DNA of 64,000 bases from contig NZ_JPXI01000029.1 of assembly GCF_000740675.1 (NCBI RefSeq), positions 496,001 through 560,000 of the forward strand, read 5' to 3'. The position numbers were made by a program, and so were the translations under genes. Numbering within the stretch: the stretch's first letter is position 1; every line of letters starts with the position of its first letter. Shown here piece by piece: positions 19,152 through 27,621 of this stretch. The notes beneath the pieces are model-generated. The model saw only the letters and a list, made by a program, of their open reading frames with translations. It searched no databases and was not told the origin of the DNA. The DNA comes from Massilia sp. BSC265 (GTDB lineage: Bacteria; Pseudomonadota; Gammaproteobacteria; Burkholderiales; Burkholderiaceae_D).

Positions 19152-20051
19152 TCAGCGCCGGTCCAGCGTTGCTTCCATCTCGCGCATCTCCGCCACCATC
19201 CATTCCCTGAAGCGCTGCACCTTGAGCATGTGCTCCTTGTGCGGATTGACCAGGAAGCGGTAGCCGCTCTTGAAGCGCGCGCTCTTGCAGGGGATCTGGC
19301 GCAGCGCGCCCGACTTGATGTCCTCGTAGGCGATCCCGTAGGGCACCAGCGCCACGCCCTGCCCCGCCACGGCCGCCTGCACCAGCACGCCCCAGTGCGT
19401 GTACACCCGCGAGAAATCGTACTTGCCCTTGAGCGCCCGGTTCTCGTTCAACAACTGCAGCCAGGCCTCGGGCGACTGCACCACCAGCAGGTTGTGCTGC
19501 GGCAGGTCGGCCAGGCTCAAGGCGTCCTGCCCCGGCGCCAGGAGCTCGGGGCTGTAGACAGGCACCAGGCGCTCGCGGAACAACACCGTCGGGTCGGCGT
19601 CAAGCACCTGCCCATAGCGGATCGCGACGTCGGTGCTGTCGGCATGCAAGTCCACTGGCGCGTCGTTGGAATCGATGCGGATGTCGAGCTCGGGGTACAG
19701 CTTGGTGAAGCGGTGCATGCGCGGCACCAGCCACTTGATGGCGAACGAGTGCGTCGTCGAGATCCGCAGCACTGCCTCCTCGTCGCCGCGCTGCAAGGCC
19801 GCCACCTTGGCGCGCAGGTCGGCCAGCATGCGGCTCGTGGCAATGGCCAGCTCCTGGCCTTTCTCGGTCAGCGAGATGTGCCGCGGGTGCCGCACGAACA
19901 GGGGGAATCCAATGTTTTCCTCGAGCTGCTTGACCTGCAAACTGACCGCCGCCGGCGTCTTGTGGAGCTCGCGCGCGGCCAGCTTGAAACTGCCCCAGCG
20001 CGCGGCGCAGTCGAAGTCGATCAGGCCCGAAAGGCTGCGCAAGGGCTTCAT
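19152..20051 (-). CDS. LysR-type transcriptional regulator (GcvA-like)
   Basis: 299 residues from the ATG at 20051, which follows GGAGG by 4 bases; an upstream ATG adds 5 residues. N-terminal winged helix: FDCAARWGSFKLAARELHKTPAAVSLQVKQLEE split over residues 14-46, then the substrate-binding domain from about 90 with DVAIRYG near 148, as in GcvA-type members. It is divergent from an epimerase-like gene with a 105-base gap, the standard layout for a LysR regulator and its target. Confidence 0.88.
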   Translation of the reverse strand: MKPLRSLSGLIDFDCAARWGSFKLAARELHKTPAAVSLQVKQLEENIGFPLFVRHPRHISLTEKGQELAIATSRMLADLRAKVAALQRGDEEAVLRISTTHSFAIKWLVPRMHRFTKLYPELDIRIDSNDAPVDLHADSTDVAIRYGQVLDADPTVLFRERLVPVYSPELLAPGQDALSLADLPQHNLLVVQSPEAWLQLLNENRALKGKYDFSRVYTHWGVLVQAAVAGQGVALVPYGIAYEDIKSGALRQIPCKSARFKSGYRFLVNPHKEHMLKVQRFREWMVAEMREMEATLDRR

Positions 20052-20107
20052 GCTGCCTCCATGCATAAGTTTATCTTATTCAACGTCCGTACTTTTTCTC
20101 GTTTGAT

Positions 20108-20131
20108 GGTTTTTGCTGCTTTGCAGAAAAT
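20108..20131. promoter_or_regulatory. Imperfect inverted repeat in LysR/epimerase gap
   Basis: TTTTTGC and GCAGAAAA face each other around TGCTTT in the divergent gap, 26-49 bases before the epimerase ATG. It is a plausible LysR box but imperfect. Confidence 0.3.
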
Positions 20132-20156
20132 ATACGCGATCCTACAAGGAAAAGTC

Positions 20157-21089
20157 ATGCCAAAGAATATATTGGTGATCGGCGGGACCCGTTATTTCGG
20201 CAAACTCCTCGTCCAGCGCCTGCTGCGCGCAGGCCACCGCGTGACCATTGCCACCCGCGGCTACGCGCCCGACCCCTTCAGCGCGCGCTTCCGCGACCAG
20301 TTTTCCCGCATCCGCGTCGACCGTCGAAGCGAAGCCGCGATGCGCAACGCCTTCCGCGACACCCGCTTCGATGTCGTGTTCGACCAGATGTGCTACTCGC
20401 CGCTGGACGCCGCCATCTCTACCCGCGTGTTTGGCGGCAAGGTGGGCCGCTACGTCATGACCTCGACCATCGACGCCTACCGCGCGCTGCCGCCGCGCGA
20501 GGCGGCCTTCAGGGAAAGCGACCTGCCGGTGCTGGCGCAGCGGATCGACACCGTCTACCCCTGGCACGACCCGGCGCGCGCCATCGAGTGCTACGTGTCG
20601 GGCAAGGTCCAGGCCGAGGCCTACCTGGAACGCGACGGCAGCCTGCCGCTGGCTACCGTGCGCCTGGCCCACGTGCTGGGCGGCCCCGAGGACTTCACCG
20701 GCCGGCTGGCCCATTACGTCGACCTGGTGCGGATGCGGGCCACCCTGCGCTATGCCAACGCGGCGGCCAAGGTCTCGTTCATGGAAGCCCAGGAAGCAGC
20801 CGATTTCCTGATGTGGGCGGGCATGCAGGATTTCCGCGGCCCGGTGAACGGGGCCGCCGACGGCGCGCTCTCGGCCTTCGAGCTGCATGCGCAGGTGGCC
20901 GCCGTGCTCGACGAAACGCCGCGCACCCTCAAGGTGGCGCCGGCGGCCCCTGGCCTGCTCTCGCCATTCGACTTCGCCACCCCCCTGGCGCTCGACACCT
21001 CGCGCGCTCGGGCGCTCGGCTACCGGTTCGGCCATACCGACGAGTGGCTGGACGATGCGATCCGGCACCACGACCTGGCCTACGTCTGA
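20157..21089 (+). CDS. NAD-dependent epimerase/dehydratase family protein
   Basis: 310 residues from the ATG at 20157, preceded by AAGGA. An extended short-chain dehydrogenase fold: VIGGTRYFGKLLVQRLL is the glycine-rich NAD site (6-22), and YVSGKVQAEAYL near 145 carries the YxxxK catalytic pair. It resembles proteins loosely annotated as sugar-nucleotide epimerases or ribulose/isoflavone reductase-like. The substrate is unknown. It is controlled in all likelihood by the divergent LysR gene. Confidence 0.78.
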   Translation: MPKNILVIGGTRYFGKLLVQRLLRAGHRVTIATRGYAPDPFSARFRDQFSRIRVDRRSEAAMRNAFRDTRFDVVFDQMCYSPLDAAISTRVFGGKVGRYVMTSTIDAYRALPPREAAFRESDLPVLAQRIDTVYPWHDPARAIECYVSGKVQAEAYLERDGSLPLATVRLAHVLGGPEDFTGRLAHYVDLVRMRATLRYANAAAKVSFMEAQEAADFLMWAGMQDFRGPVNGAADGALSAFELHAQVAAVLDETPRTLKVAPAAPGLLSPFDFATPLALDTSRARALGYRFGHTDEWLDDAIRHHDLAYV

Positions 21090-21118
21090 ATGCATCCGCT
21101 GCTTGCGCAGGCCAGGCC

Positions 21119-21899
21119 TCATCGTTTCGAGAGGGCCAGGGGCACGCCGTTAAGCCCGGGTGTTTCGGCAAAGACGCCGCTGACGAATTCGATGAACGCG
21201 GATGCGCGTCGCGGCAACAGCCGCTCGGTCCCATACAGCGCGTTCAACGGCGTGGCTGCCGCGGTGTAATCGGTCAGCAGTGCACTGACCTCGCCGCGCG
21301 CGAGTTCGCCTGCGAGCATCCATGACGGAAGATAGCCGCTGCCCAGCAAGGTGTAGACGATGCATTGGTGCCGCATCAGGTCCGCCGGTCCAGCCGGCGC
21401 GCCATGCCGTTCGAGATAGGTGGTGCTGGCAACGCAGATGCGCTCGGAGGTGCCGATACGCCGCGCGAGCCCCGGATCGCGACGTCGACGCCATCCGCCA
21501 CCAGGTCGACATAGCCATCGCCGAGCTTGAACTCGACCTCACATCGGGATAGCGGGACAGGAACTGCGGCATGGCCGCCATCAGCACCTCGCCGCCCAGG
21601 CTTTCCGCACATGCCACGCGCAGCAAGCCATGCGGTTTTTCCTCGCCGCGCGCATCGGATTCGGCTTGTGCGATGACATCGAGCGCATGCCGGGCCTGCG
21701 CATAGTACTTCTGCCCTTCCGGCGTGCTTGCCAGGTGGCGTGTCGAGCGATGCAGCAGCAGGGTATCCAGCAATTTTTCGAGCGACGCGATATGCCTGCT
21801 GACATTCGGCTGGCCAATCCGCAGCTCTCTTGCCACGGCGGAGAAGCTGCCCGTTTCGACCGCCCGTACGAAGCAATGCATCCACAGTAATTTATTCAT
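21119..21899 (-). pseudogene. LysR-type regulator broken by two frameshifts
   Basis: Three consecutive frames together make one normal LysR protein of about 260 residues. The first, from ATG 21899, holds the winged helix (FVRAVETGSFSAVARELRIG, NVSRHIASLEK) and runs to SRYPDV near 21540. The second frame carries VEFKLGDGYVDLVADGVDVAIR to about 21470. The third carries RIGTSERICVASTTYLERHG to the natural stop at 21119. Each switch fits loss of one base (or gain of two). The partial reading frames are otherwise clean, so decay is recent or these are sequencing errors. A downstream target gene is not obvious. Confidence 0.85.
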
Positions 21900-22284
21900 T
21901 CTGGCGCTTCGATTTTCGATTTATGTCGACACGGGTTCCGATGGAACCCGAAAGGCGGCGCCATCCTGAGCACGGACCAGGCTTCAATAACCTGTCAAAG
22001 TTCAATGTTCCACATGCCTGACCCTGGGCGCTGACGCGCCGCTGCGGCACGTGCGGGCGCATCGCGCCTGCATCGGCGTGCTGCACCGGCGCGGGAAGCC
22101 GGCCCGGCCGCGGCGTCCCCAGCCGATGACGAGCGGATGCGCGATGCTGTAGCGCGGGGCGCCCCGCTGCGCAGCCGAACAGAGGCATTCCGAAAGCCTG
22201 ATTTCACGGCGCCGTTCGCGTCGAGCGAACGTTCTGCCATGCGGCCCCCCAAAAAAATGGCCCGAAACATCCGGGCCATTCGCC
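21900..22284. other. Gap between LysR pseudogene and OPT transporter
   Basis: 385 bases without a believable gene. It holds an 8-bp-stem hairpin with a GAT loop (21932-21950), a GC-rich 14-bp palindrome near 22154 and the OPT terminator at the right end. Small open frames here have no family resemblance. Confidence 0.5.
22251..22280 (-). terminator. Rho-independent terminator of the OPT transporter
   Basis: On the minus strand a 9-bp stem (22272-22280 with 22256-22264, 7-base loop) is followed by seven T residues. Confidence 0.85.
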
Positions 22285-24564
22285 TTACTTCTTCACGTTC
22301 TCTCGCGCCACCCAGTAGAGCAACGCGATGATCAGGCCGTACGGGATCAGGGTCAGCAGGTTCGCGTTCGGTCCCGCGAAGAAGGGATTCGACGCTTCCG
22401 CCCACTTGGCCATGGTGCTGTCGAAGTCGGTCAGCACGCCGGCGGTGATGGCGATGACGATGCCGGCCAGCGCGCCGCCTGCGATATAGCCCGAGGCCAG
22501 CAGCGTGCCGGAGCTGCGGTCGCCGGCAGCCTGGCGCTCTTCCGCGTTCAGCTTCTCGTACTGCGGCAGCCTGTTGTTGCGGCGGTCGGCCAGCCAGCGC
22601 ACCGAGCCGCCCACCGCGATCGGCAGCGTTGCCAGCAGGGGCAGGTACACGCCCACCGAGAAGGCAAGCGCATGCACGCCCGTCATCTCGAGCACCACCG
22701 CGATCATCACGCCGAACAGCACCAGGGTCCACGGCAGTTCCTGGTCGAGGATGCCCTTGATGATGTAGGACATCAGGACCGCCTTCGGCGCATCGTACTT
22801 CTTCACCTCGGTGCCGTCCGGACGGACATGGTGGGTGCCGTTGATGCCCGGGTCGACCAGGTAGGCCAGCTTGCCGTCCTCCGCCACCAGGTATTTGCCG
22901 GCCGGTCCGCCCTCGACGCCCGTTTTGCGCCAGACCTTGTAGGTGTTGCCGTCGCTCGCCGCCTGCGGCCCCACCAGGCGCGCGGTCTCGGTCAGCTTCG
23001 ACGCGTCGACCGTCAGGCCCGGCGCCACCTGGCTTGCGGGGACGTACACGGTCCCCGCTTCGTTCAGCTTGAGCAGGATCGGCCCCAGGATCAGCGCCGA
23101 GGCGAACGCGCCGCACAGGATCGCGTACTGCTGCATGCGTGGCGTCGAGCCGACCAGGAAGCCGGTCTTCAGGTCCTGCGAGGTGGTGCCGGCATTGCTG
23201 GCCGCGATGCAGACGATGGCGCCGACCGACAGCGCCGTCACGTAGTATTGCCCGCCGGCCCAGCCCATGAGCAGGAAGATCAGGCAGGTGAACAGCAGGG
23301 TCGCCACGGCCATGCCCGAGATCGGGTTCGAGGACGAGCCGATTTCGCCGGTCAGGCGCGAGGACACGGTGGCGAACAGGAAGCCGAACACGAGGATCAG
23401 GAGCGCGCCCAGCAGGTTCATGTGCAACGGGGTCGCCACCGTGATGATGGCGATGATGGCCAGGCAGCCGATCAGGACCCACTTGAGCGGGATGTCGCGG
23501 TCGGTGCGCGGAACCTCGGCGCGCGCCGCGCCGGCGCCCTTGCCCTTGCCGAAGCCGGCCAGGCCGCCGCTCAGGCCCTTCCAGATCGCGGGCATCGACC
23601 GCGCCAGCGAAATCAGGCCGCCGGCGGCAACCGCGCCGGCGCCGATGTACAGCACGTAGGCGTCGCGGATGTCATCCGGCCCCATGTCGCGGATCAAGGT
23701 GGTCGCCGGCGCCAACGGAACGGTGAGCAAATCGCCGAAAAACTTGATCATCGGGATCAGGAGCAGATAGGACAGCACCCCGCCCGCCGCCATCGTGAAG
23801 GCGATGCGCGGGCCGATGATATAGCCCACGCCGAGCAGTTCCGGGGACACCTCTGCGCCGGCCGAGCCCCCTTTGAGCGGATTGCCGAACTCGAAGTTGA
23901 CGTAGTCGCGCCAGCCCTTGAAGGACACGCTCAGGGTCTTGTACAGCAGGCCGATGCCGAAGCCGCCGAAGATCAGCATGGCGCGGCGTCGGGCGTCCCT
24001 GGCTGCATCCGAACCTTCTTCTCGGATCTCGCCGGCTGCCGCGCGCGAGGTCTCGGTGGCGGCGGCCTTGAGCACCTCGGCGCAGGCCGTGCCTTCCGGG
24101 TACTTCAGTTCGCGGTGTGCATCGACGATCATGGTACGGCGCATCGGGATCATCATCAGGATGCCGAGCAGGCCACCGAGCACGCCCACCAGCATCACGC
24201 GCGCGATGTCGAGGTCGAAACCGAGGATCAGGATGGCCGGCATGGTCGCGCCGAGCCCGAAGGCGAGCGATTCCCCGGCCGAACCCGCGGTCTGCGCAAT
24301 GCTGTTCTCGAGAATGGTCGACTCGCGCGCGCCGAACTGCTTCGCCGTGTGGAACAGGGTGATGGCGATGACCGCCACCGGGATCGAGGCGCTGACGGTG
24401 AGGCCGACCTTCAGTACCAGGTAGAGCGAGGAGGCACCGAACACCATGCCCAGCACCGTGCCCATGACGAGGGCGCGCAGCGTGAATTCGGGCAGATTCG
24501 CGCCCGCCGGAATATAGGGCTTGAAGCCGGCCGCACTCGTTTTGGAAGGTGAATCGTCGGGCAT
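22285..24564 (-). CDS. OPT-family oligopeptide transporter
   Basis: 759 residues from the ATG at 24564 (GAGGA upstream). Many membrane helices; the OPT family signs are PYIPAGANLPEFTLRAL at the start, SIAQTAGSAGESLAFG near 80, KYPEGTACAEVLKA near 155 and the later SNPISGMAVATLL. About residues 520-610 form a hydrophilic insert (GPQAASDGNTYKVW, DPGINGTHHVRPDG), as in other bacterial OPT proteins. It imports peptides or peptide-like chelates across the inner membrane; the substrate cannot be assigned. Monocistronic. Confidence 0.92.
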   Translation of the reverse strand: MPDDSPSKTSAAGFKPYIPAGANLPEFTLRALVMGTVLGMVFGASSLYLVLKVGLTVSASIPVAVIAITLFHTAKQFGARESTILENSIAQTAGSAGESLAFGLGATMPAILILGFDLDIARVMLVGVLGGLLGILMMIPMRRTMIVDAHRELKYPEGTACAEVLKAAATETSRAAAGEIREEGSDAARDARRRAMLIFGGFGIGLLYKTLSVSFKGWRDYVNFEFGNPLKGGSAGAEVSPELLGVGYIIGPRIAFTMAAGGVLSYLLLIPMIKFFGDLLTVPLAPATTLIRDMGPDDIRDAYVLYIGAGAVAAGGLISLARSMPAIWKGLSGGLAGFGKGKGAGAARAEVPRTDRDIPLKWVLIGCLAIIAIITVATPLHMNLLGALLILVFGFLFATVSSRLTGEIGSSSNPISGMAVATLLFTCLIFLLMGWAGGQYYVTALSVGAIVCIAASNAGTTSQDLKTGFLVGSTPRMQQYAILCGAFASALILGPILLKLNEAGTVYVPASQVAPGLTVDASKLTETARLVGPQAASDGNTYKVWRKTGVEGGPAGKYLVAEDGKLAYLVDPGINGTHHVRPDGTEVKKYDAPKAVLMSYIIKGILDQELPWTLVLFGVMIAVVLEMTGVHALAFSVGVYLPLLATLPIAVGGSVRWLADRRNNRLPQYEKLNAEERQAAGDRSSGTLLASGYIAGGALAGIVIAITAGVLTDFDSTMAKWAEASNPFFAGPNANLLTLIPYGLIIALLYWVARENVKK

Positions 24565-24729
24565 GGATGGTCCTCGCGGTTGCAATGCTTAGGTAGAGCT
24601 GAAGGCGAGACTATGGCATATGCCGAAATGGAATGAAAGCGGTTTGGAGGTTTACAATGCGACAGATACAATGCGCCGTGACCTTCTGTAGTGACGGCCA
24701 TCCTTTACGGCCATCTTCGAGAGTTCGTA

Positions 24730-27114
24730 GTGACCCAGCCTTCCCAGCCGCCAGCCAAACGCCCCCGCCGCCTCCGGATGTTCCTGTTCTTCTCGCTCGC
24801 AGCAGTGGTCGGGCTGGCGGCCGCCATTGCCATCTATGCCACGACGGTGATCCTGCCGAACGTGCCGAAGATCGACGCAGTGCTCGATTACCAGCCCAAG
24901 ATCCCGCTGCGCGTCTACACCCTGGATAATCACCTGATCGGCGAATTCGGCGTCGAGCGGCGCGACTTCGTCACCATCGACAAGATCCCGGTCCGCATGA
25001 AGCAGGCCCTGCTCGCCATCGAGGACGCGCAGTTCTACCAGCACCAGGGCATCGACTGGCGCGGCGCGCTGCGTGCGGTCTACACCAACCTGCGCGGCGG
25101 CTTCGGTTCCGGCGGCGCCTCGACCATCACGATGCAGGTGGCGCGCAACTTCTTCCTCTCCAAGGAAAAGGTCCTGTCGCGCAAGATCACCGAGGTCGCG
25201 CTGGCCTACCGCATCGAGGATGCGCTCACCAAGGACCAGATCCTCGAGCTGTACATGAACCAGATCTTCCTCGGCAACCGCTCCTACGGCTTCTCCAGCG
25301 CCGCGCGCAGCTACTTCGGCAAGACGCTCGACGAGCTGACCCTGGCCGAAACCGCGATGCTGGCCGGCCTGCCGCAAAACCCCTCGCGCCACAACCCGAT
25401 CGCCAATCCCAAGCGCGCGCAGCAGCGCCAGCACGTGGTGCTCGAGCGCATGCTCAAGCTCGGCCAGATCGGCGAGCTCGAATACCGCCAGGCCCTGGCC
25501 GAACCCCTGCGCATCCGCCGCGGCGGCCAGGTCTTCGACACCAAGGCCGACTACGTCGCCGAACTGGCGCGCCAGGCCGTCTACGCGCAGTTCGGCGAGG
25601 AGGCATACGAGCGCGGCATCATCGTGACCACCACCATCCTCAAGGCCGAGCAGGATGCCGCCTACGCATCCGTGCGCCGCAACGTGCTGGCCTATGACCA
25701 GCGCCACGGTTACCGCGGCCCCGAAGCGCGCGTCGAGCTGCCGCAGGACCCGGCCGAGCGCGAGGAAGCGATCATCGAGGCCTTGCAGAAGCGCACCCCG
25801 AGCGACGGCCTGCTGCCGGCGGTCGTGCTGGCGGCCTCGCCCCAGCAGGTCCGCGTCGAGCTGCTCAGCGGCGAGGAGGTGACGATCGAAGGCGCCGGCC
25901 TGAAGTTCGCCGCGCGCGCGCTCGCAGCGAATGCGAAGGAAACGCTGCGTATCACGCCCGGTGCGGTGGTGCGCGTCAGCCAGAAGAAGGAAAACGAGAG
26001 CTGGGCCATTACCCAGGTGCCCCAGGTGGCGGCGGCCTTCGTGGCCATCCACGCCGACACCGGCGCCTACCACGCGCTGGTGGGCGGCTTCGACTACAAC
26101 CTGCAGAAGTTCAACCACGTCACCCAGGCCTGGCGCCAGCCCGGCTCCGCGATCAAGCCCTTCGTGTATGCGGCGGCGCTCGACAAGGGTTACTCGCCGG
26201 GCACCCGCATCCTCGACGAGCCGCTCGACATGCCGGGCGAGAACGCCGGCGAGACCTGGTCGCCGCAGAACGACGACGGCGTCTTCGACGGCCCGATCAC
26301 GATGCGCTACTCGCTGGCGCATTCGAAGAACGTCACCACGGTGCGCCTGCAGCGCGCACTCGAGACCGGCTATACCCACGACTACCTGGGCCGCTTCGGC
26401 TTCGACCTGGCGAAGCACCCGAAGAACCTGACGCTGGCGCTCGGCACCGGCGCGGTGACGCCGCTGCAAATGGCCGGCGCCTATGCGGTGTTCGCCAATG
26501 GCGGCTACCGCGTCAGGCCTTACCTGATCGCCCAGATCCGCGACGGCAACGGCAACATCCTGCAGGACAACAGGCCGCCGGCGCGGCAGGAAACAGACCG
26601 CGTGCTCGACGCGCGCAATGCCTTCGTTCTCGATTCCATGCTGCGCGACGTCACCCGCTACGGCACCGGGGCCGCCGCGGTGAAGCAGCTCGGGCGCACG
26701 GACATCGCCGGCAAGACCGGCACCACCAGCGACGCCATCGACGGCTGGTTCGCCGGCTACGGCGGCAAGGTGGTGGCGGTGGCCTGGATGGGCTACGACG
26801 AACCGCGCTCGCTCGGCGGACGCGAGTTCGGCGCCACCCTGGCCCTGCCGATCTGGATCGACTACATGCGCGTCGCACTCGGCAAGGCGCCGCAGCAGGA
26901 GGAACAACTGGAACCGGAAGGCGTGGTGCGCGAGAACGACGACTGGGTGTTCGAGGAATTCGTGGAGCGGCCGGATTTGCGCGCGATCGACATCGACCCG
27001 GGGCTGGACAATCCGCCGGTGGAAGTGGATCCGGTCACGGGCGAGGCGGCGCCGGCCGCACCGGCGGCGCCCCAGCCGCCCCCGCCACCGCCTCCTCCAA
27101 GCACGATTTTCTGA
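24730..27114 (+). CDS. mrcA: Penicillin-binding protein 1A (bifunctional transglycosylase/transpeptidase)
   Basis: 794 residues from the GTG at 24730 (GAGAG upstream); a GTG at 24691 is possible but lacks a ribosome site. After a cytoplasmic head (QPPAKRPRRLR) comes one membrane helix (FLFFSLAAVVGLAAAIAIYA). The glycosyltransferase domain has EDAQFYQHQGIDWRGALRA and GGASTITMQVARN. The PBP1A-type OB/linker follows, then the transpeptidase: SxxK in PGSAIKPF, SxN in AHSKNV and KTG in AGKTGTT. It polymerises and cross-links peptidoglycan. The tail is acidic, then Ala/Pro-rich with eight prolines in a row. In many betaproteobacteria this gene sits next to pilMNOPQ; here it does not. Confidence 0.94.
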   Translation: MTQPSQPPAKRPRRLRMFLFFSLAAVVGLAAAIAIYATTVILPNVPKIDAVLDYQPKIPLRVYTLDNHLIGEFGVERRDFVTIDKIPVRMKQALLAIEDAQFYQHQGIDWRGALRAVYTNLRGGFGSGGASTITMQVARNFFLSKEKVLSRKITEVALAYRIEDALTKDQILELYMNQIFLGNRSYGFSSAARSYFGKTLDELTLAETAMLAGLPQNPSRHNPIANPKRAQQRQHVVLERMLKLGQIGELEYRQALAEPLRIRRGGQVFDTKADYVAELARQAVYAQFGEEAYERGIIVTTTILKAEQDAAYASVRRNVLAYDQRHGYRGPEARVELPQDPAEREEAIIEALQKRTPSDGLLPAVVLAASPQQVRVELLSGEEVTIEGAGLKFAARALAANAKETLRITPGAVVRVSQKKENESWAITQVPQVAAAFVAIHADTGAYHALVGGFDYNLQKFNHVTQAWRQPGSAIKPFVYAAALDKGYSPGTRILDEPLDMPGENAGETWSPQNDDGVFDGPITMRYSLAHSKNVTTVRLQRALETGYTHDYLGRFGFDLAKHPKNLTLALGTGAVTPLQMAGAYAVFANGGYRVRPYLIAQIRDGNGNILQDNRPPARQETDRVLDARNAFVLDSMLRDVTRYGTGAAAVKQLGRTDIAGKTGTTSDAIDGWFAGYGGKVVAVAWMGYDEPRSLGGREFGATLALPIWIDYMRVALGKAPQQEEQLEPEGVVRENDDWVFEEFVERPDLRAIDIDPGLDNPPVEVDPVTGEAAPAAPAAPQPPPPPPPPSTIF

Positions 27115-27215
27115 TGCGACGCCGACGTGGCTCCCGCAATGCTGCGGGAACCGCGCCAAGCGCCAGCGGTCTGTCACTGGGCAGTTCCCCCTTCACACAC
27201 CCTGAGGAGATCAGC

Positions 27216-27575
27216 ATGGCCTACGTCGACGGTTTCGTCCTTCCCCTCCCCAAAGCCAATATCGAACGCTACCGCGAGCTCGCGAACCTGTCCGCCACCG
27301 TCTGGCGCGAGCATGGCGCCCTCGAGTACCGCGAGTGCATCGCCGACGACGTCAAGCCGGGCACGCTGACCTCGTTCCCGCAAAGCGTCGACCTGCAGGC
27401 AGATGAAACCGTGGTGCTGGCATGGATCGTCTACGAATCGCGCGCGCAGCGCGACGAGATCAACGACAAGGTGATGAAAGATCCGCGCCTGGCGCCCATG
27501 ATGTCGCCCGACGGCCTGCCTTTCGACGGCAAGCGCATGTTCTGGGGCGGGTTCGAGATGTTCATCGACCGCTGA
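27216..27575 (+). CDS. DUF1428 family protein
   Basis: 119 residues from the ATG at 27216 (GAGGAGA upstream). MAYVDGFVLPLPKANIERYR, SFPQSVDLQADETVVLAW, MKDPRLAPMM and KRMFWGGFEMFIDR are the conserved patches of the YbaA/DUF1428 family, a dimeric alpha-beta barrel of unknown role. A free-standing gene downstream of mrcA. Confidence 0.88.
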   Translation: MAYVDGFVLPLPKANIERYRELANLSATVWREHGALEYRECIADDVKPGTLTSFPQSVDLQADETVVLAWIVYESRAQRDEINDKVMKDPRLAPMMSPDGLPFDGKRMFWGGFEMFIDR

Positions 27576-27608
27576 TCATTGACCGCTGATCGCAGACCGT
27601 TGGGCGCA
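27567..27608. repeat. Three tandem 14-mers across the DUF1428 stop codon
   Basis: Units 27567-27580, 27581-27594 and 27595-27608 start GACCGCTGATC, GACCGCTGATC and GACCGTTGGGC. The first holds the last codons and the stop; the array fills the gap to the convergent ligase gene. Confidence 0.6.
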
Positions 27609-27621
27609 GCGGTCGCGCTTC

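Noticed and set aside
21892..22188. 98-residue minus frame upstream of the LysR pseudogene
   Set aside because: Arg/Pro/Gly-rich with no motif and no ribosome site, and it runs over hairpins.
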